Shown here in pieces: positions 12,301 through 22,110 of a stretch of 64,000 nt of DNA. The notes under the pieces were generated by a model. That model was not told the DNA's origin. It worked only from the letters and a program-made list of their open reading frames with translations, and did no database searches. Position 1 is the first letter of the stretch; each line of letters opens with the position of its first letter. The position numbers and the translations under genes were made by a program. Where the stretch lies: the NCBI GenBank assembly GCA_036172665.1, contig CM069872.1:48222101-48286100 (forward strand). Direction: 5' to 3'. This DNA comes from Prosopocoilus inquinatus. Taxonomy: Eukaryota > Arthropoda > Insecta > Coleoptera > Lucanidae.

Positions 12301-15300
12301 CGTGTTTATTAAGCTTTTTCTGTTTTATTACAGGACTTTGGAACATATAATGTCATCATTAGGTTTACGTTTTATGTTATTCGTGATTCATTAGTTTACG
12401 GTCATTCACATTTTATACAGAGGGGTCCCGATATAACGGACCAAACGCCAATTCGCAATTCGCCTCGTCAAAATGAGTGAAAAAACTTAGATAAATTGTT
12501 TATATTACAGGGGGTTCACAGATGTTTACAGTTTGACAGTTTTCAACAATAAAGAACTTGATTTTTTAAATGCTACCTTTGACTTATTTCTGTACCAACT
12601 AACTTCTTACTTTTTGCACAACAGAATCTTGTTAAAAAAATTTGTGATTTTGCTGAAATAACTCTTTACGACTTTACGACAAAAGACAAAAAAAATGATA
12701 AAGAAAGAAATAAATGAAAGAAAAATTCAACCGGATTAATAGTAACACAATACAAATTAGATCAGTATAATTAAATTTTCGCATTAAACTCACAAATGAA
12801 AAATTATGGTACAAAGTTAAGAAAATGTTGAAATGTGAAAGTTCATTATTTCAATAATAATTACCCTAGACTGTCCGGCTAGACGAGACCAAATTCAGCA
12901 TATAATGTGCTTTAGCATGCTGATTAAAACTAATTGACCTATAGCCTGACCTGAAATGTATCGAGAATACAATGGAAATGCGTCATTTTTATCATAATAA
13001 CACGTTCATGATATTACTTAGCCAAAAATATCTCTTATATCACGTCCGTTATTATATAGTAACTGATTTGTACATTATCAGATTATCAGAAATCAAACAG
13101 TACCCGCTAGTCCAAAATAAGCTGAAGTGGATTATAACTTTTTAATTTCGAATGAGAAAGCTTGGAGATTTACAAACCCTTTTCGAGATGAAAATTTCGC
13201 AACTCAATTATATTATATGCAGATAAAACCACCCCAAGTACGCATGGAATTAGGTTTATCGGCAAAAGTAATCAAATGGCGAGGTCATTAATATGCGGTA
13301 GACGCTTGTATGCTAACGTGTGGGATGTTACATGCGCTGCTATTCATTGTAATTTTATATTTCTGACGCGTGTTCGACTGTATTTAAGAAATTTGATTTA
13401 ACAATACCTAATTTAGTTTATGAAGGTTTTGCGTGCGTTTCTCAAAAATTAGTATCTAGCAGATATTGAATGTGTATATGCTGTAACCAAAATTCCGAGA
13501 CGATTTACATACATTTGTTACAAATATGCGATAATCTATCGCACTCTGAACTCCAGATTCAATTTGAATACGCTATTATTATCCTTAAATAAACATACAA
13601 GTGTAAATAAATGTACGTAAAATTTCCGTGTTCTAAAATTAAACAATCTTAAAATATCTCACTTGGTATTTGCAAAACTGAAAATCTGCAGAAATTCAAT
13701 TAACTCTTATGAAAGAGAGTGAAATTACATTTATATGATTAATAACTTTAAAAAAATAGATTCCGCAATCATTATCTTTGGTGTTTTTAAAAAAGTTTTA
13801 TTTTATAAAGAGTGGTGCGTATTTTATACATGAAGCAATCTTAAACAATTGAAAAATCTTTAAGATAAATTTCTGATTACCGCTTTGTCAGTTTTCTTTT
13901 TTTTTTAATAAATATTATCCTCATTAGTAAACAAATAAATAATACTCATTCTGTTATTAACCGTGGCAAGGAAATAAAAGCTCAATGTCGCCTCTACATA
14001 AGAATGTGACTCCATCAGACCACTCTCGCGTGATGTATCGTCAGCCTTATCGGGAGTGAAACGTTTACGTACTGTGTTAAATAAATAACAATGGTCAGTA
14101 ATGTTTGTGTACTGCATCATTGTTTCAATTTAAAATTAGGTTCATGACGCTGCCGGTACCATTTATCTCCGGTACAATTAACAGTAATAAGATCCTTCAT
14201 ACTTCTTTATTGGTCAGAGCAAGTTTTAGTAGAAAAGGTTCCTTTATAGATGTTCAATAATCAAATTAAAAAATCTCGATGTTGTTTTACATTTACATGG
14301 CATTCGAAACTTCAAACATAGCAGAATCAATAACGGTTCAAATTCTAGAGTTTTATATTTGGAAAAGTTAGGTAGTTTGAACGATTTATTTCTCTGTTGT
14401 AAATATTTAAGAAATTTTAAAAATACGAAAGTTTATGCATTCTCGATATATCTGTGATATATCTGTGAAGCAGTGCTTACATTATTGATTTGGTAATAAG
14501 ATATGGGGGTGTGTTTGGCCCAGGCAGGCAAAGAAACGACTTCCGAGTCTTCTGAGGGTTACCGTGAAGGATAAACGTGTGCATAAAGGCATTATTGAGT
14601 CGGGCCGCGAATGTGGTTAAATGTGCAATGGATATTTGATAAGGGCTGTCCGCTAAATATTAGCCTAGAAGAGGCGATTGTTTATTAGAGATGTGTTATA
14701 TGTGGCGACCGCGATGTGTTACCGGGCATGACCTAGAGGGTACCTGCGGAATATGACCCTAGGTGGTATGTTCTGGCAGAAGTTATAGGGCGATACATCC
14801 TGTTTATTTATTAATGCAGTATATCGTCCTATAGCGGCGGTGGCGGTGGTCAGATGATGTTATGGTGCACCAACATACGGTATCGTGGGGCTTGTCGCAG
14901 TGACAAACGGCACCGACGAAGAGCATGGTACCGGCAAGACAATTAGCGGTATTCTGTATTCATTCATTGTGAATAGCAATTCAGTTGATTGTATTCCTAG
15001 CCAGGTGGTAGCATCCAGAACACTCCGATATGATGATGTCACTGGAGCGGTACCGAGGGTGTCTGACACTCACGCACAGTCGGTGGCATCAACTAATCCT
15101 GAGAACGTATGCTCGGGAGGCAAGGTACGCTAATATTCATCAGGGGGTTGGGTTTTACGTCCAGGAACATACAAGTGAATATGAGGGTTAATATATGCGT
15201 AGATAAGAAGTCAACGTGAGAGGATGACTTCTCCAGCAACCAATATCACTGTGAGGGAGCTACAGCTTCTAGATTCGCCACTGAGCGGGGCCGGAAAAAC

Positions 15301-17338
15301 GGCCCCGGAAAGTGAAATGCTTCATAGTATCGAATAGATACTCGTAAAGGGTTACTTGTAATTGGCACGGCCCTTATCGAATTGGAGCGCGATGCTCAGA
15401 AGCTAAGTCTAAATCCTCAGCGCCTATTGCGATCAGGGAAATGAAAAAGAAAGAAAGAACACGGAGAATGAGAGAGCCAACTAACGGTGAATGAATGTTT
15501 ATTGTATATACTCCGTCCTCTGACAGTACTGTTTGTCAATAATATTATTATTATTAATAATAATTCATCGTCCTACTCACTTCTTTTCATAACCCTATTA
15601 AAATATGGGAAAAATATTTCGACAAAACAGATAAAAATGGCCCTTTACAATGACGAAGAAAATAACAGGACCATGCAAAAGACGCAAGGTTCAGAAGTAC
15701 CACAGAAACAAGCTCTAAATAGCAAGGCGAACGGCTTAAAGCTGCATTCAAACTAATAAAATAACTTAAAAATGCATGCAGAGAGTTGTCCCAGATATTT
15801 TGGCGGGCGTAGTACATAAAGTCACGTTAGAATGCAGACCGGAATCCGAAAATGTAAAAGTATATAGGTATTGCATTTAAAATAACGAAATGGCATATTA
15901 AAATAACGAAGTGTCATAATAAAACAGCGAAGTGTCACAATAAAACAGCGAAGTGTCACAATAAAATAACGAAGTGACATAATATAAAATAACTAAGCGA
16001 CATTATCAAATAACGAAATGACAGTATAAAATAACGAAGTGACATAAAATAACGAAGTGACATAATAAAATAAGGAAGTGATATTATAAAATAAGGAAGT
16101 GACATTATAAAATAACGAAGTGACATTATAAAATAACGAAGTGACATTATAAAATAACGAAGTGACATTATAAAATAACGAAGTTACATAATAAGACAAC
16201 GAAGTTACATAAAAAGACAACGAAGTTACATAATAATATAACGAAGTGACATAACGCCCAGATCAAACGGAACACTCTGTATACATCAAACTTATTTTAA
16301 ACTATGCTTCACATGATACGAAGTAACCTTCATTTGAAATATTTTTTTCTAGATGAGTAACTAGAGAGTTATGGAGGAAGCCTCCTTAAGTGGAACGTCT
16401 TGTATAATGATATGAGCAGCAATGTTTTCATATTTTTATATTCAATTAAAATCACGGTATAAACTTTGTTAAAAACTGGCAGAGAATTGTCGAATGAATC
16501 ATTCACTTAAGCATGTCTCTGACATTTCGTAATTTTTCTAAATTTTGCACAAAAATTATTTACAAACTTATTTATACTGTATATACTTGGAACAGTCACT
16601 CTACGATTTATTACAAAATCTACAATGTATAATCCTCTTTTTTGCGTGATTTTATTTTTGATTATCAAATCAACTCCAAATCACGTGCTAAGCATTGCGG
16701 ATTGAATTATAAGTTTGATTTGTCTTCTCTCAAACCGCTTGTTTTATTTGAAAAATGTTGAAATGGTAAAGTAGTAAATGTGTTTTTTTTTTAAATAAAA
16801 TACTTTTTTATTTCCCTTGCCCACGCTCGGACGCATTGTGAATGAGTTAAATATAGTTCTCAGATTAGACTTCACTTAACACATTTTTTAAAGCATTGGG
16901 ATTACCAGGGACCAGGGGTGTAAACCCAAAGCTTCAGGGCATAAAATACGTGTGATTCACCTGTAAGCGAATAAAATTTTTCTCTGATGTAGCAATGATT
17001 GATGATATGATGTCACTGACAAACAAGCATTTTCTCGTTGGAGATGTCAATATTAATCCTAACAAAAAATGCTTTATTATAATGACACGTTCTTAAAGAA
17101 GTTTTCCCGGTTTTGTGAATGGAACGAAATTTGAGAACACAGTTATAATGGGATCGATAATGGTACACCGCGATGATGTTACGGAAATTCCTCGAGAAGT
17201 TACTACGCTACCTCTTACGGATTTATGAGTAATCAGAAAGAAATTAAGACGTACTTGATCTACTGATACTCCAACGTAGTCGGCCAGCCAGCTGAAGATT
17301 CTGCTTCCGTCGTAATATGTGCTTGCAGCGGACGCCAT
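3371..17338 (-). CDS. oys: Lysophospholipid acyltransferase, MBOAT1/2 (oysgedart) type, 5' six exons, 3' end outside window
   Basis: This is a multi-pass ER-membrane enzyme that re-acylates lysophospholipids (Lands cycle). Exons on the minus strand: 17338-17255, 4625-4480, 4323-4246, 4182-4091, 4027-3783 and 3724-3371. Every join is GT-AG and keeps frame, giving 333 residues. The start is ATG 17338 (MASAASTYYDGSRIFSWLAD); the open frame upstream reaches only a TTG. Family landmarks are SVDQ joined to VNFIISQFVALALASLFRT, then HLAGLPALCYI, then ITQKVTSLAFCIHDG, LQFPSLMAGP with YKDYIDFIDG, and finally FKYYFAWLLADAICN with GSPNWDRFSNINIL. Several hydrophobic segments are visible. The C-terminal third, which in this family carries the catalytic Asn and His, is absent: exon 6 ends in a good donor at 3371 and no matching exon occurs between there and position 1. 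Intron 1 is about 12.6 kb. MBOAT1/2 fits better than the LPCAT3/nessy branch. Confidence 0.88.
4771..4896. repeat. 63-bp tandem duplication in acyltransferase intron 1
   Basis: Two near-identical 63-bp copies, each starting ATCTAAGGAAGCAAG, follow each other directly. They differ at only two or three positions, so the duplication is recent. The content is AT-rich and no coding is seen. Confidence 0.85.
6752..7436. mobile_element. Compound foldback element (nested inverted repeats)
   Basis: The left part has two blocks: A (6752-6889, starts ACATATAAAATAGCGAC) and B (about 6890-7066), then a second copy of the beginning of A. The right part is the reverse complement of A (7116-7250) followed by that of B (7253-7436). 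The ~680-bp unit can therefore fold on itself almost completely. Open frames inside are by-products of the palindrome. A single truncated copy of block A recurs at 49690-49790, so this is a dispersed family. No transposase is seen, and the superfamily is unknown. Confidence 0.75.
7598..7951. repeat. Two-copy tandem repeat, period about 172 bp
   Basis: Two diverged copies share TCAAGGTTAGTT, CTCTTAACATTTCGA, CACCTCTTCT and AATGTTCGACATC in the same order, about 172 bp apart. This may be a small satellite remnant. Confidence 0.75.
8100..8460. repeat. Fragment of a hAT-like repeat rich in GTATCTAGATAC motifs
   Basis: Degenerate palindromic GTATCTAGATAC-type words repeat every few tens of bases, with an internal TGTTGTTAAAGATAC like the termini seen near 43.7 and 47.5 kb. 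It is related to the elements at 43690-44776 and 47479-49645. No coding capacity. Confidence 0.5.
8461..9592. other. Intronic stretch without recognised gene
   Basis: This is AT-rich sequence with A-runs in intron 1 of the acyltransferase. The only item of note is a minus-strand hammerhead-like core at 9501-9525, described in the findings. Nothing else is supported. Confidence 0.5.
9593..9725. mobile_element. Short MITE-like inverted repeat, about 133 bp
   Basis: Ends GGGTAAGAACATGGCGAAGA and its near reverse complement (…TCTTCGGCGTGTTCGTACCC) frame two arms of over 50 bp each. The inner ends TTTAGGTCGCGCT and AGCGCGACCTAAA are perfectly complementary. The whole element could form one hairpin. 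No coding. Confidence 0.75.
10606..10923 (+). repeat. Dispersed non-coding repeat with TACAGGGTG-type end
   Basis: This ~318-bp unit begins TACAGGGTGTTAGATATAAG and ends ...CCAGCCTGTACAG. A homologous copy is found at about 35190-35480 plus 36385-36482, where other elements interrupt it. Short ends reading ACAGGGTG also start the unrelated repeat at 10280. The element class is unknown. Confidence 0.6.
11455..11661. mobile_element. MITE with long inverted ends and TTA flanks
   Basis: The element starts TTAGGCCTCGTTCGCACGAG and ends CTCGTGTGAACGTCGCCTTA, arms about 50 bp including the shared word CGAGCGTTTTCTAAAA. It is 207 bp long. TTA at both outer edges fits the TTA target duplication of PIF/Harbinger elements. 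The short open frame inside is incidental. Confidence 0.75.
11662..14480. other. Gene-free intronic stretch
   Basis: This is low-complexity AT-rich sequence within acyltransferase intron 1. Apart from isolated short open frames of random type, no exon, RNA gene or structured repeat was seen. Confidence 0.5.
14490..15440. other. GC-richer block of unknown nature with a perfect GC hairpin
   Basis: About 950 bp of clearly more balanced base composition than the surroundings. Overlapping open frames on both strands (14860-15069 minus, 14885-15133 plus) resemble no family I know. Near its right end GGGGCCG and CGGCCCC form a perfect 7-bp stem around a 5-base A-rich loop (about 15289-15308). An imperfect inverted pair (TATAGGGCGATACA / TATATCGTCCTATA) lies at 14786-14836. 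It could be an old transposon body or a conserved intronic control region. No function is assigned. Confidence 0.35.
15880..16255. repeat. 21-bp minisatellite array
   Basis: About 18 units of ATAAAATAACGAAGTGACATT, with some units shortened, run head to tail. Repetitive minus-strand open frames (MSLRYFI..., NVTSLFY...) come purely from the 21-bp period being divisible by three and are not genes. Confidence 0.93.
16256..17254. other. Proximal part of acyltransferase intron 1
   Basis: This lies just downstream, in transcript order, of exon 1, whose donor CAA|GTACGT is at 17255. No further exon or recognised repeat was found. Confidence 0.5.
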
Positions 17339-18036
17339 TTGGCGTAACACTTTCTCCCTGGGCTGGGCCTGTTCTACTAAATCCAAACGATCAGAGTCAC
17401 GCAGGACGCAGCACGTTCACTATTTCGCGCTCGTTGGACGGCGCTTGCCTGTATCCCCACTACAAACAGAGTGGTTTAGAGCCATTGACCTTTTTTAAAT
17501 GCCTGCAAAACTTGCTGGATGAAATGGAAAAAATGACAAATTCTAATTTTGACGTTTCTGAGACATTAGTTCAAAAATGATCCAAATATCAAATCCATGC
17601 AAATATCTCCAACAACCTTCAAATATGCAGCCTTTCAAAAAATTTTCAAAATATGAGCCTCCGAGTAGCTTAAATGAATGAAAATCATTTGTGGAACTGT
17701 TTTTATAGTTGCTCATGTAAGACCAGCCGTAAATTATCAACTTTTTTTTTCATTATTATAAAACATTATAACGCGTATACACAGATGTAAGTAATCAAAA
17801 TGCTCATCCTTTCCTTTGCCTACTGGATACCTTCTGCCACCGTCACCGTCACTTCCCAATGCGTTCATACCATAGGCGCCGGATTTTCCAAATATTGTCG
17901 GGTGCAATTTTTGTCGATAGATCAGTTTATAATATGTATAAGACATATAATTTTTTCACTAATGAAAAGACCACTGCCGGTATTGCCTTATGAAAAATAC
18001 AACTGGTAACAGCGTCCTAGTTAGGAACTCGATAAC

Positions 18037-18331
18037 AGGTGCTTTCTTTCGCATAAAAGTTTGAATCTGTTTTCGACTAGTTTGAATCTGGATTCTGTAG
18101 TTGTTGCAACAAACACCTCAGCTTTGAATTATTGATATGACAGTTCGCCTGCAAATAACTGCAATTCAATCTAAACGAAATATAAAAATAGTTTGATTCG
18201 AAGGGAAAAGGAAATTACCAATCTGAATTGAAATTTCAAGGAGAGTGGGGATTAATCCGTTTACAAAAGAATGTCTGTTTTTGAATCTAAACGCGTTTGG
18301 ATCACGTTTTTGTGAGCAAAAGAAAACACCT
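18037..18331 (+). mobile_element. TIR element, copy 1 (GGTGCTTTCTTTCGC ends)
   Basis: Left end AGGTGCTTTCTTTCGCATAA, right end ...GTGAGCAAAAGAAAACACCT, complementary with few mismatches. The interior is about 300 bp and non-coding. It is homologous along its length to 18423-18726. Confidence 0.7.
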
Positions 18332-18422
18332 AATAAAGTGACAAGTATAGGAAATAAATGACAGGGTTATGAGTTCTGAATTTGATAGATTAATGGTTGA
18401 TGAGCGTTTCATTTTAACAGTA

Positions 18423-18726
18423 AGTGCTTTCTTTCGCTTAAAAGTTTGAATCTGGTTTCAAATAGTTTAAAATTGGATTCCGTAGTTGTTGCAACAAAGC
18501 ACCTCAGATTTAAATTATTGACCTGGCAATTCGTCTGCAAATAACAGCAGTTCGGTCCAAACCAGTCCAAACAAAACATAAAAATAGTTTGATTCGAAGA
18601 GGAAAGGGGATTATCGATCCGGACTGAAATTTCAAAGAAAGAGGGGATTAATCCGTTTACAAAAGAACGTCTGTCTATGAAACTAACCGCGTTTGGACCA
18701 AGTTTTTGTGAGCGAAAGAAAGCATC
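18423..18726 (+). mobile_element. TIR element, copy 2
   Basis: Same family and orientation as 18037-18331. Ends AGTGCTTTCTTTCGCTTAAA and ...GTGAGCGAAAGAAAGCATCT. The pair suggests either two insertions or a segmental duplication. Confidence 0.7.
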
Positions 18727-18797
18727 TAGTGAAAAGGTTTTTTTTCCATATGCATGGCTTTGAGAAAGATAAGTATTTAAATTGATTTGCAAATACC

Positions 18798-18900
18798 TTG
18801 ACAGGCATGACATGAAACTTTAAATATCTTACCAACTTAGTATCAGGGATGAGGAAAGAGATAACATGAAACTTCAGATATCTTACCAACTTAGTATCAG
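18798..18900. repeat. Short tandem duplication, ~57-bp period
   Basis: ACATGAAACTT..ATATCTTACC with AACTTAGTATCAG occurs twice in a row. Confidence 0.75.
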
Positions 18901-18976
18901 CGAGGGGAATTATGTTTTATAACAACATAATGCAACAGGTGGTGTTTTTTTTATTAGTGAACAAACAACACACTAA

Positions 18977-19055
18977 TAGCGTTTTCTACTGATGTGCACT
19001 AATATGAACTGAGTGTGCACGCAGTTCATTAGTGCACGTCAGTAGAAAACGCTAC
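18977..19055. mobile_element. Tiny MITE hairpin (TAGCGTTTTCTACTG ends)
   Basis: An almost perfect 79-bp inverted repeat from TAGCGTTTTCTACTGATGTG to its complement. The ends resemble those of the elements at 22000-22110 and 52738-52855, so it may be a deleted member of that family. Confidence 0.7.
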
Positions 19056-19454
19056 ATTTAAGTATGCTGTATTCCTACTTTGGACGATGAACTTTAAAAA
19101 ACTGTGTAATGTCAAAAAAATTCTGCGTCAAATAATTTCTGCTTCTTTAAATTTGGTAATCAAAAGACACAACTTTGTCGGGTGCTCTCTAATACTTTTG
19201 CACCCAACGAAATCATTTGTCAGGTGCACAAGGCCCTTGCACCCGACGAAGCGGCGCCTATGGTTCATACAACATTGTATTTACAAGAATCAATTTACTC
19301 ACCGGGGACCCCCCCATCCCCAACAATCTGCACTGTGCTCAACCAACCCTTTTTGTCTATTTACAATTCAAACCAGTGTCTCCACCACCTTTCCTAATGT
19401 TACCAAACCTGGACCTTCAAAACTCATTTCTATTGCTCTTTCATGTGTCCTCTA

Positions 19455-20160
19455 ATTCTCTGAAATGTTATTTCCACAAGCACCGCAGATAGCCTCTACT
19501 ACAACCAATAAAAAAACACAAACAAGACAGTGAACACTGAAATCACATGTTAGGAAATCATCTAAGCTGTAGAATGCTTTTGATAAGAAGTTTTCTTTTA
19601 AAGAGCTTTGCGTCGCGTATATTTTTAAATTCTTTAGGAAGTCGATTATATAGAAATTTTCCATTATACGTAGTACAGTGAATTTTTATTAATGTTGTTT
19701 CTGGTCTAACAAATGGAGAGCGTTTTTACTGCGAGAGACACTAGAAAGACATGTTGCAATGTCTTGAATTTGTCTTGTCCATGACAAATTTTCGTCCGAA
19801 TGAAAACCTAAAAATTTAACGTCTGTAATTCTATTTAATATTGTATTGTCAATTTTAATGTTTTCATTGTCTTGAGATTTTTGAATAAGAGATATTTAGT
19901 TTTATTTAAATTTAATGTTAAGCTGTTTGCATCAAACCGGTTTTTTATTAAGATTAAGTCTTCGTTTATTTTGTCTTTTAATCTATCGCATGCCAACCTT
20001 TTAACTTTTTAACCTATTCTCACGCCAAGTTATTAACGTATCATCGGTGAAAAGTATTATTTACGCATTTGTATTTAAATGTGACAAATCATCTACGTAT
20101 ACGCTTAACAGGAGAGGACCCAAAATAGAACCGGTCTGCTGCATCGGGTCCCTAAGGCAT
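19455..20160 (-). pseudogene. Degenerate non-LTR retrotransposon reverse transcriptase, C-terminal part
   Basis: Minus-strand reading shows ILGPLL..VYVDDLSHL, then LFTDDT in place of the catalytic YADDT-type motif, then ITDVKFLGFHSDENLSW, and further down FLYNRLPKEFKN and KLFKRKLL. All are in the order expected for the palm and thumb of a jockey/CR1-like reverse transcriptase. Several stops and at least one frame change separate the blocks, so it is dead. The 3' end of the element would be near 19455. No endonuclease is present, so it is 5'-truncated, as usual for such elements. Confidence 0.75.
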
Positions 20161-20412
20161 CACCTGAACCCGTGAACAGTACGACGTTCGCTCTGGGTAG
20201 CGCTTTTACATGTTAGTACGATTTCCCTTAGAAGAAATCACCACATGCTCGGTGACGCATCCCACGCCACCGTGGCTACCGATTGGCTGACCTACAGGCC
20301 CGCAGAAAGGTGATGCAGCACCAATCCACAACAACCAAGCTTCACCCGGGGAAACCGCTTCATTTATATCAACAAGGAAATATTTTTTGCGACATACTCG
20401 AGGTACTAAAGT

Positions 20413-20420
20413 GTCTTGAG
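20413..20420. repeat. Target-site duplication, left copy (GTCTTGAG)
   Basis: GTCTTGAG immediately precedes the element at 20421 and is repeated exactly at 21268-21275. Eight bases is the hallmark of hAT insertion. Confidence 0.85.
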
Positions 20421-21267
20421 TAGGGGTGCGCGATATCATACTTTCAATATCGGACATCGATAAATAAAAAATATTGATATTTATCGATATATCGATATTA
20501 TCGATATTTATCGATATTCATCGATATTTATCGATATTTTTCAATGTCATCGATATATCGATAAATATCGATAATATTGATATTATCAATTACAATTACG
20601 TTGATATTTTTAAGTTCAATATATAAATAATATTCACAATATAAAAAACCTACAAATAGCAATGCAAGATACAATTAAAATATACAATAAATAAGATTAA
20701 AATAAGGTTACAATAATGCCGATATTGTCAATAATATATACCACTATCCTGCTAAATATCGATATATGAATACCTGAAAATAAAAATATCGTTACTCGAT
20801 TTATCGACACATCAATAAACCTCGCAGTCCTTATCACAACGTAAAGAAATCGTTGGATATTTTAATTAATTTCTAGTTAATAGTTATAAAAATAAAATAT
20901 TAAAATATTATTAAGAATGGTGTAACTCCATATTTACATATTCTAGATACTTTGATCCGAGGACTAATCTTGCTACAGTGTGTTTTTAAAATTATTATAA
21001 TTATAAGTATTTTCTTCTGAATAAGAGGAGAAGAATCTAGCTAACATTGTAACCAGGGCCGCGCCGTGCGGGTGGGCATTTTGTGTCCCGCACTAAGGAA
21101 CAATTTAAATAAATTAATTAGTATTACACAAATAACGATAAAAAATAAATAAAATCGGTAATATCGATTATACCGAAAATATCGATAGTATTGATAATAT
21201 CGATATAACGATATTTGAAATGGAAATATCGTTATTCGATAATTATCGATAATATCTCGCAGCCCTA
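20421..21267. mobile_element. Non-autonomous hAT-type element rich in ATCGATAT
   Basis: This 847-bp insertion is flanked by an exact 8-bp duplication. Termini are TAGGGGTGCGCGATAT (left) and, read inward from the right, TAGGGCTGCGAGATAT, fitting hAT-type ends. The subterminal 100-150 bp on both sides are dominated by TATCGATA words, many self-complementary. The centre is AT-rich and non-coding. No transposase remains. The classification rests on end sequence plus duplication length. Confidence 0.85.
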
Positions 21268-21373
21268 GTCTTGAGTAAGAGAGACATATCCATTTTCGTG
21301 AGAAAAAGTATGTGAGGGGAAGTGGTATGACGTATTTCTCTCGTCATAATTAAACGTAATACTTTATCATACT

Positions 21374-21508
21374 TTAGGCGTGTACGATAATTGGAGTGGT
21401 ACACGGATCGGGGTAGAAAAGTAAGATAGAACGAATGCGTTTGATACAAGTAAGAGTGAGAGAATAGATCAACCGATATATACCGCTCAAATTATCGTAA
21501 ACGCTTCT
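21374..21508. mobile_element. MITE, TTAGGCGTNTACG family, copy 1
   Basis: Ends TTAGGCGTGTACGATAAT and ...ATTATCGTAAACGC are inverted. The middle holds GATCGGGGTAGAAAAGT. Two further copies are at 30152-30286 and 30490-30625. Confidence 0.75.
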
Positions 21509-21999
21509 GGTTATGTATAGTACATTCTAGCCGCGTTAAATTTCAAAACTTGTCATAACCTCAACTTAGGAGGCCGGTGTTCGTGTTGCGTTTTCGCGAA
21601 CTCATTTACAAAAATGTTTATTCTTACAGTGTGGGGTAAAAGATATGACATACTCAAGCATACTTTAAACACATACTCGAGTACGTCGAGAAGAATCGAT
21701 AATTGTTACATTCGTATTTCTCTTTAATCGTTTCGGTCGGGTAGGCTTCCCTTTGTGCACGCATGTTAAGCGCGTTGTGGCTGTTGGTGCGCAGGTATTC
21801 GACCGGAGCGGCATTTTCTCTCTCGGCGACGAGCAAGCGTGCTATGCAGATGTATTTCACGTCTCAGAAACGTTGAAAGTTTGCGGTATTTTTGACAGGA
21901 TTTTGCCGTAGGATCAGCGACCCTACTGCACTCACTTCGCCAAAGCCTTTGTTCATCAGGAAGGTAAGTGCCATTTTGTTCTCCATCTTTTTTACTTAG

Positions 22000-22110
22000 A
22001 GCGTTTTCTGCTGGCTACACGGGTGTGCACTGAATGTATCTCCATCTCGTTTTATTACATAAAGCTGAACCGAGATGGAAATAGAATCAGTGCAGCCAGT
22101 GGAAAACCCT
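22000..22110. mobile_element. MITE, TTTTCYGCTGG family, copy 1
   Basis: Inverted ends GTTTTCTGCTGGCTACAC and ...GCAGCCAGTGGAAAAC, with inner arms CCATCTCG / CGAGATGG. It is about 110 bp. The homologous copy at 52738-52855 lies in the opposite orientation. Confidence 0.75.

Larger units (their letters stand above)
17950..18950 (-). mobile_element. Interrupted copy of a ~150-bp repeat, split by two related insertions
   Basis: The outer pieces (17950-18020, with GAAAAGACCACTG and CAGCGTCCTAGTTA, and 18903-18950, with ATGTTTTATA and AACATAATGCAACAGG) are adjacent and in the same order in an uninterrupted copy at 30772-30920 on the opposite strand. Here they are separated by about 880 bp containing two copies of another element (18037-18331 and 18423-18726). 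This is a nested-insertion history seen by comparison within the window. Confidence 0.6.

Noticed and set aside
15289..15308. GC hairpin resembling a bacterial intrinsic terminator or a Helitron end
   Set aside because: The sequence is eukaryotic, there is no T-run, and no CTRR end follows at the expected distance.
15956..16220. Repetitive open frames MSLRYFI.../NVTSLFY... on the minus strand
   Set aside because: They are a pure by-product of the 21-bp minisatellite; no unique protein sequence.
15880..16255. CRISPR-like regular repeat
   Set aside because: Units are directly adjacent with no unique spacers, and the genome is eukaryotic.
17339..17386. N-terminal extension of the acyltransferase (16 codons)
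   Set aside because: It also begins with TTG; ATG 17338 starts the family-like N-terminus.
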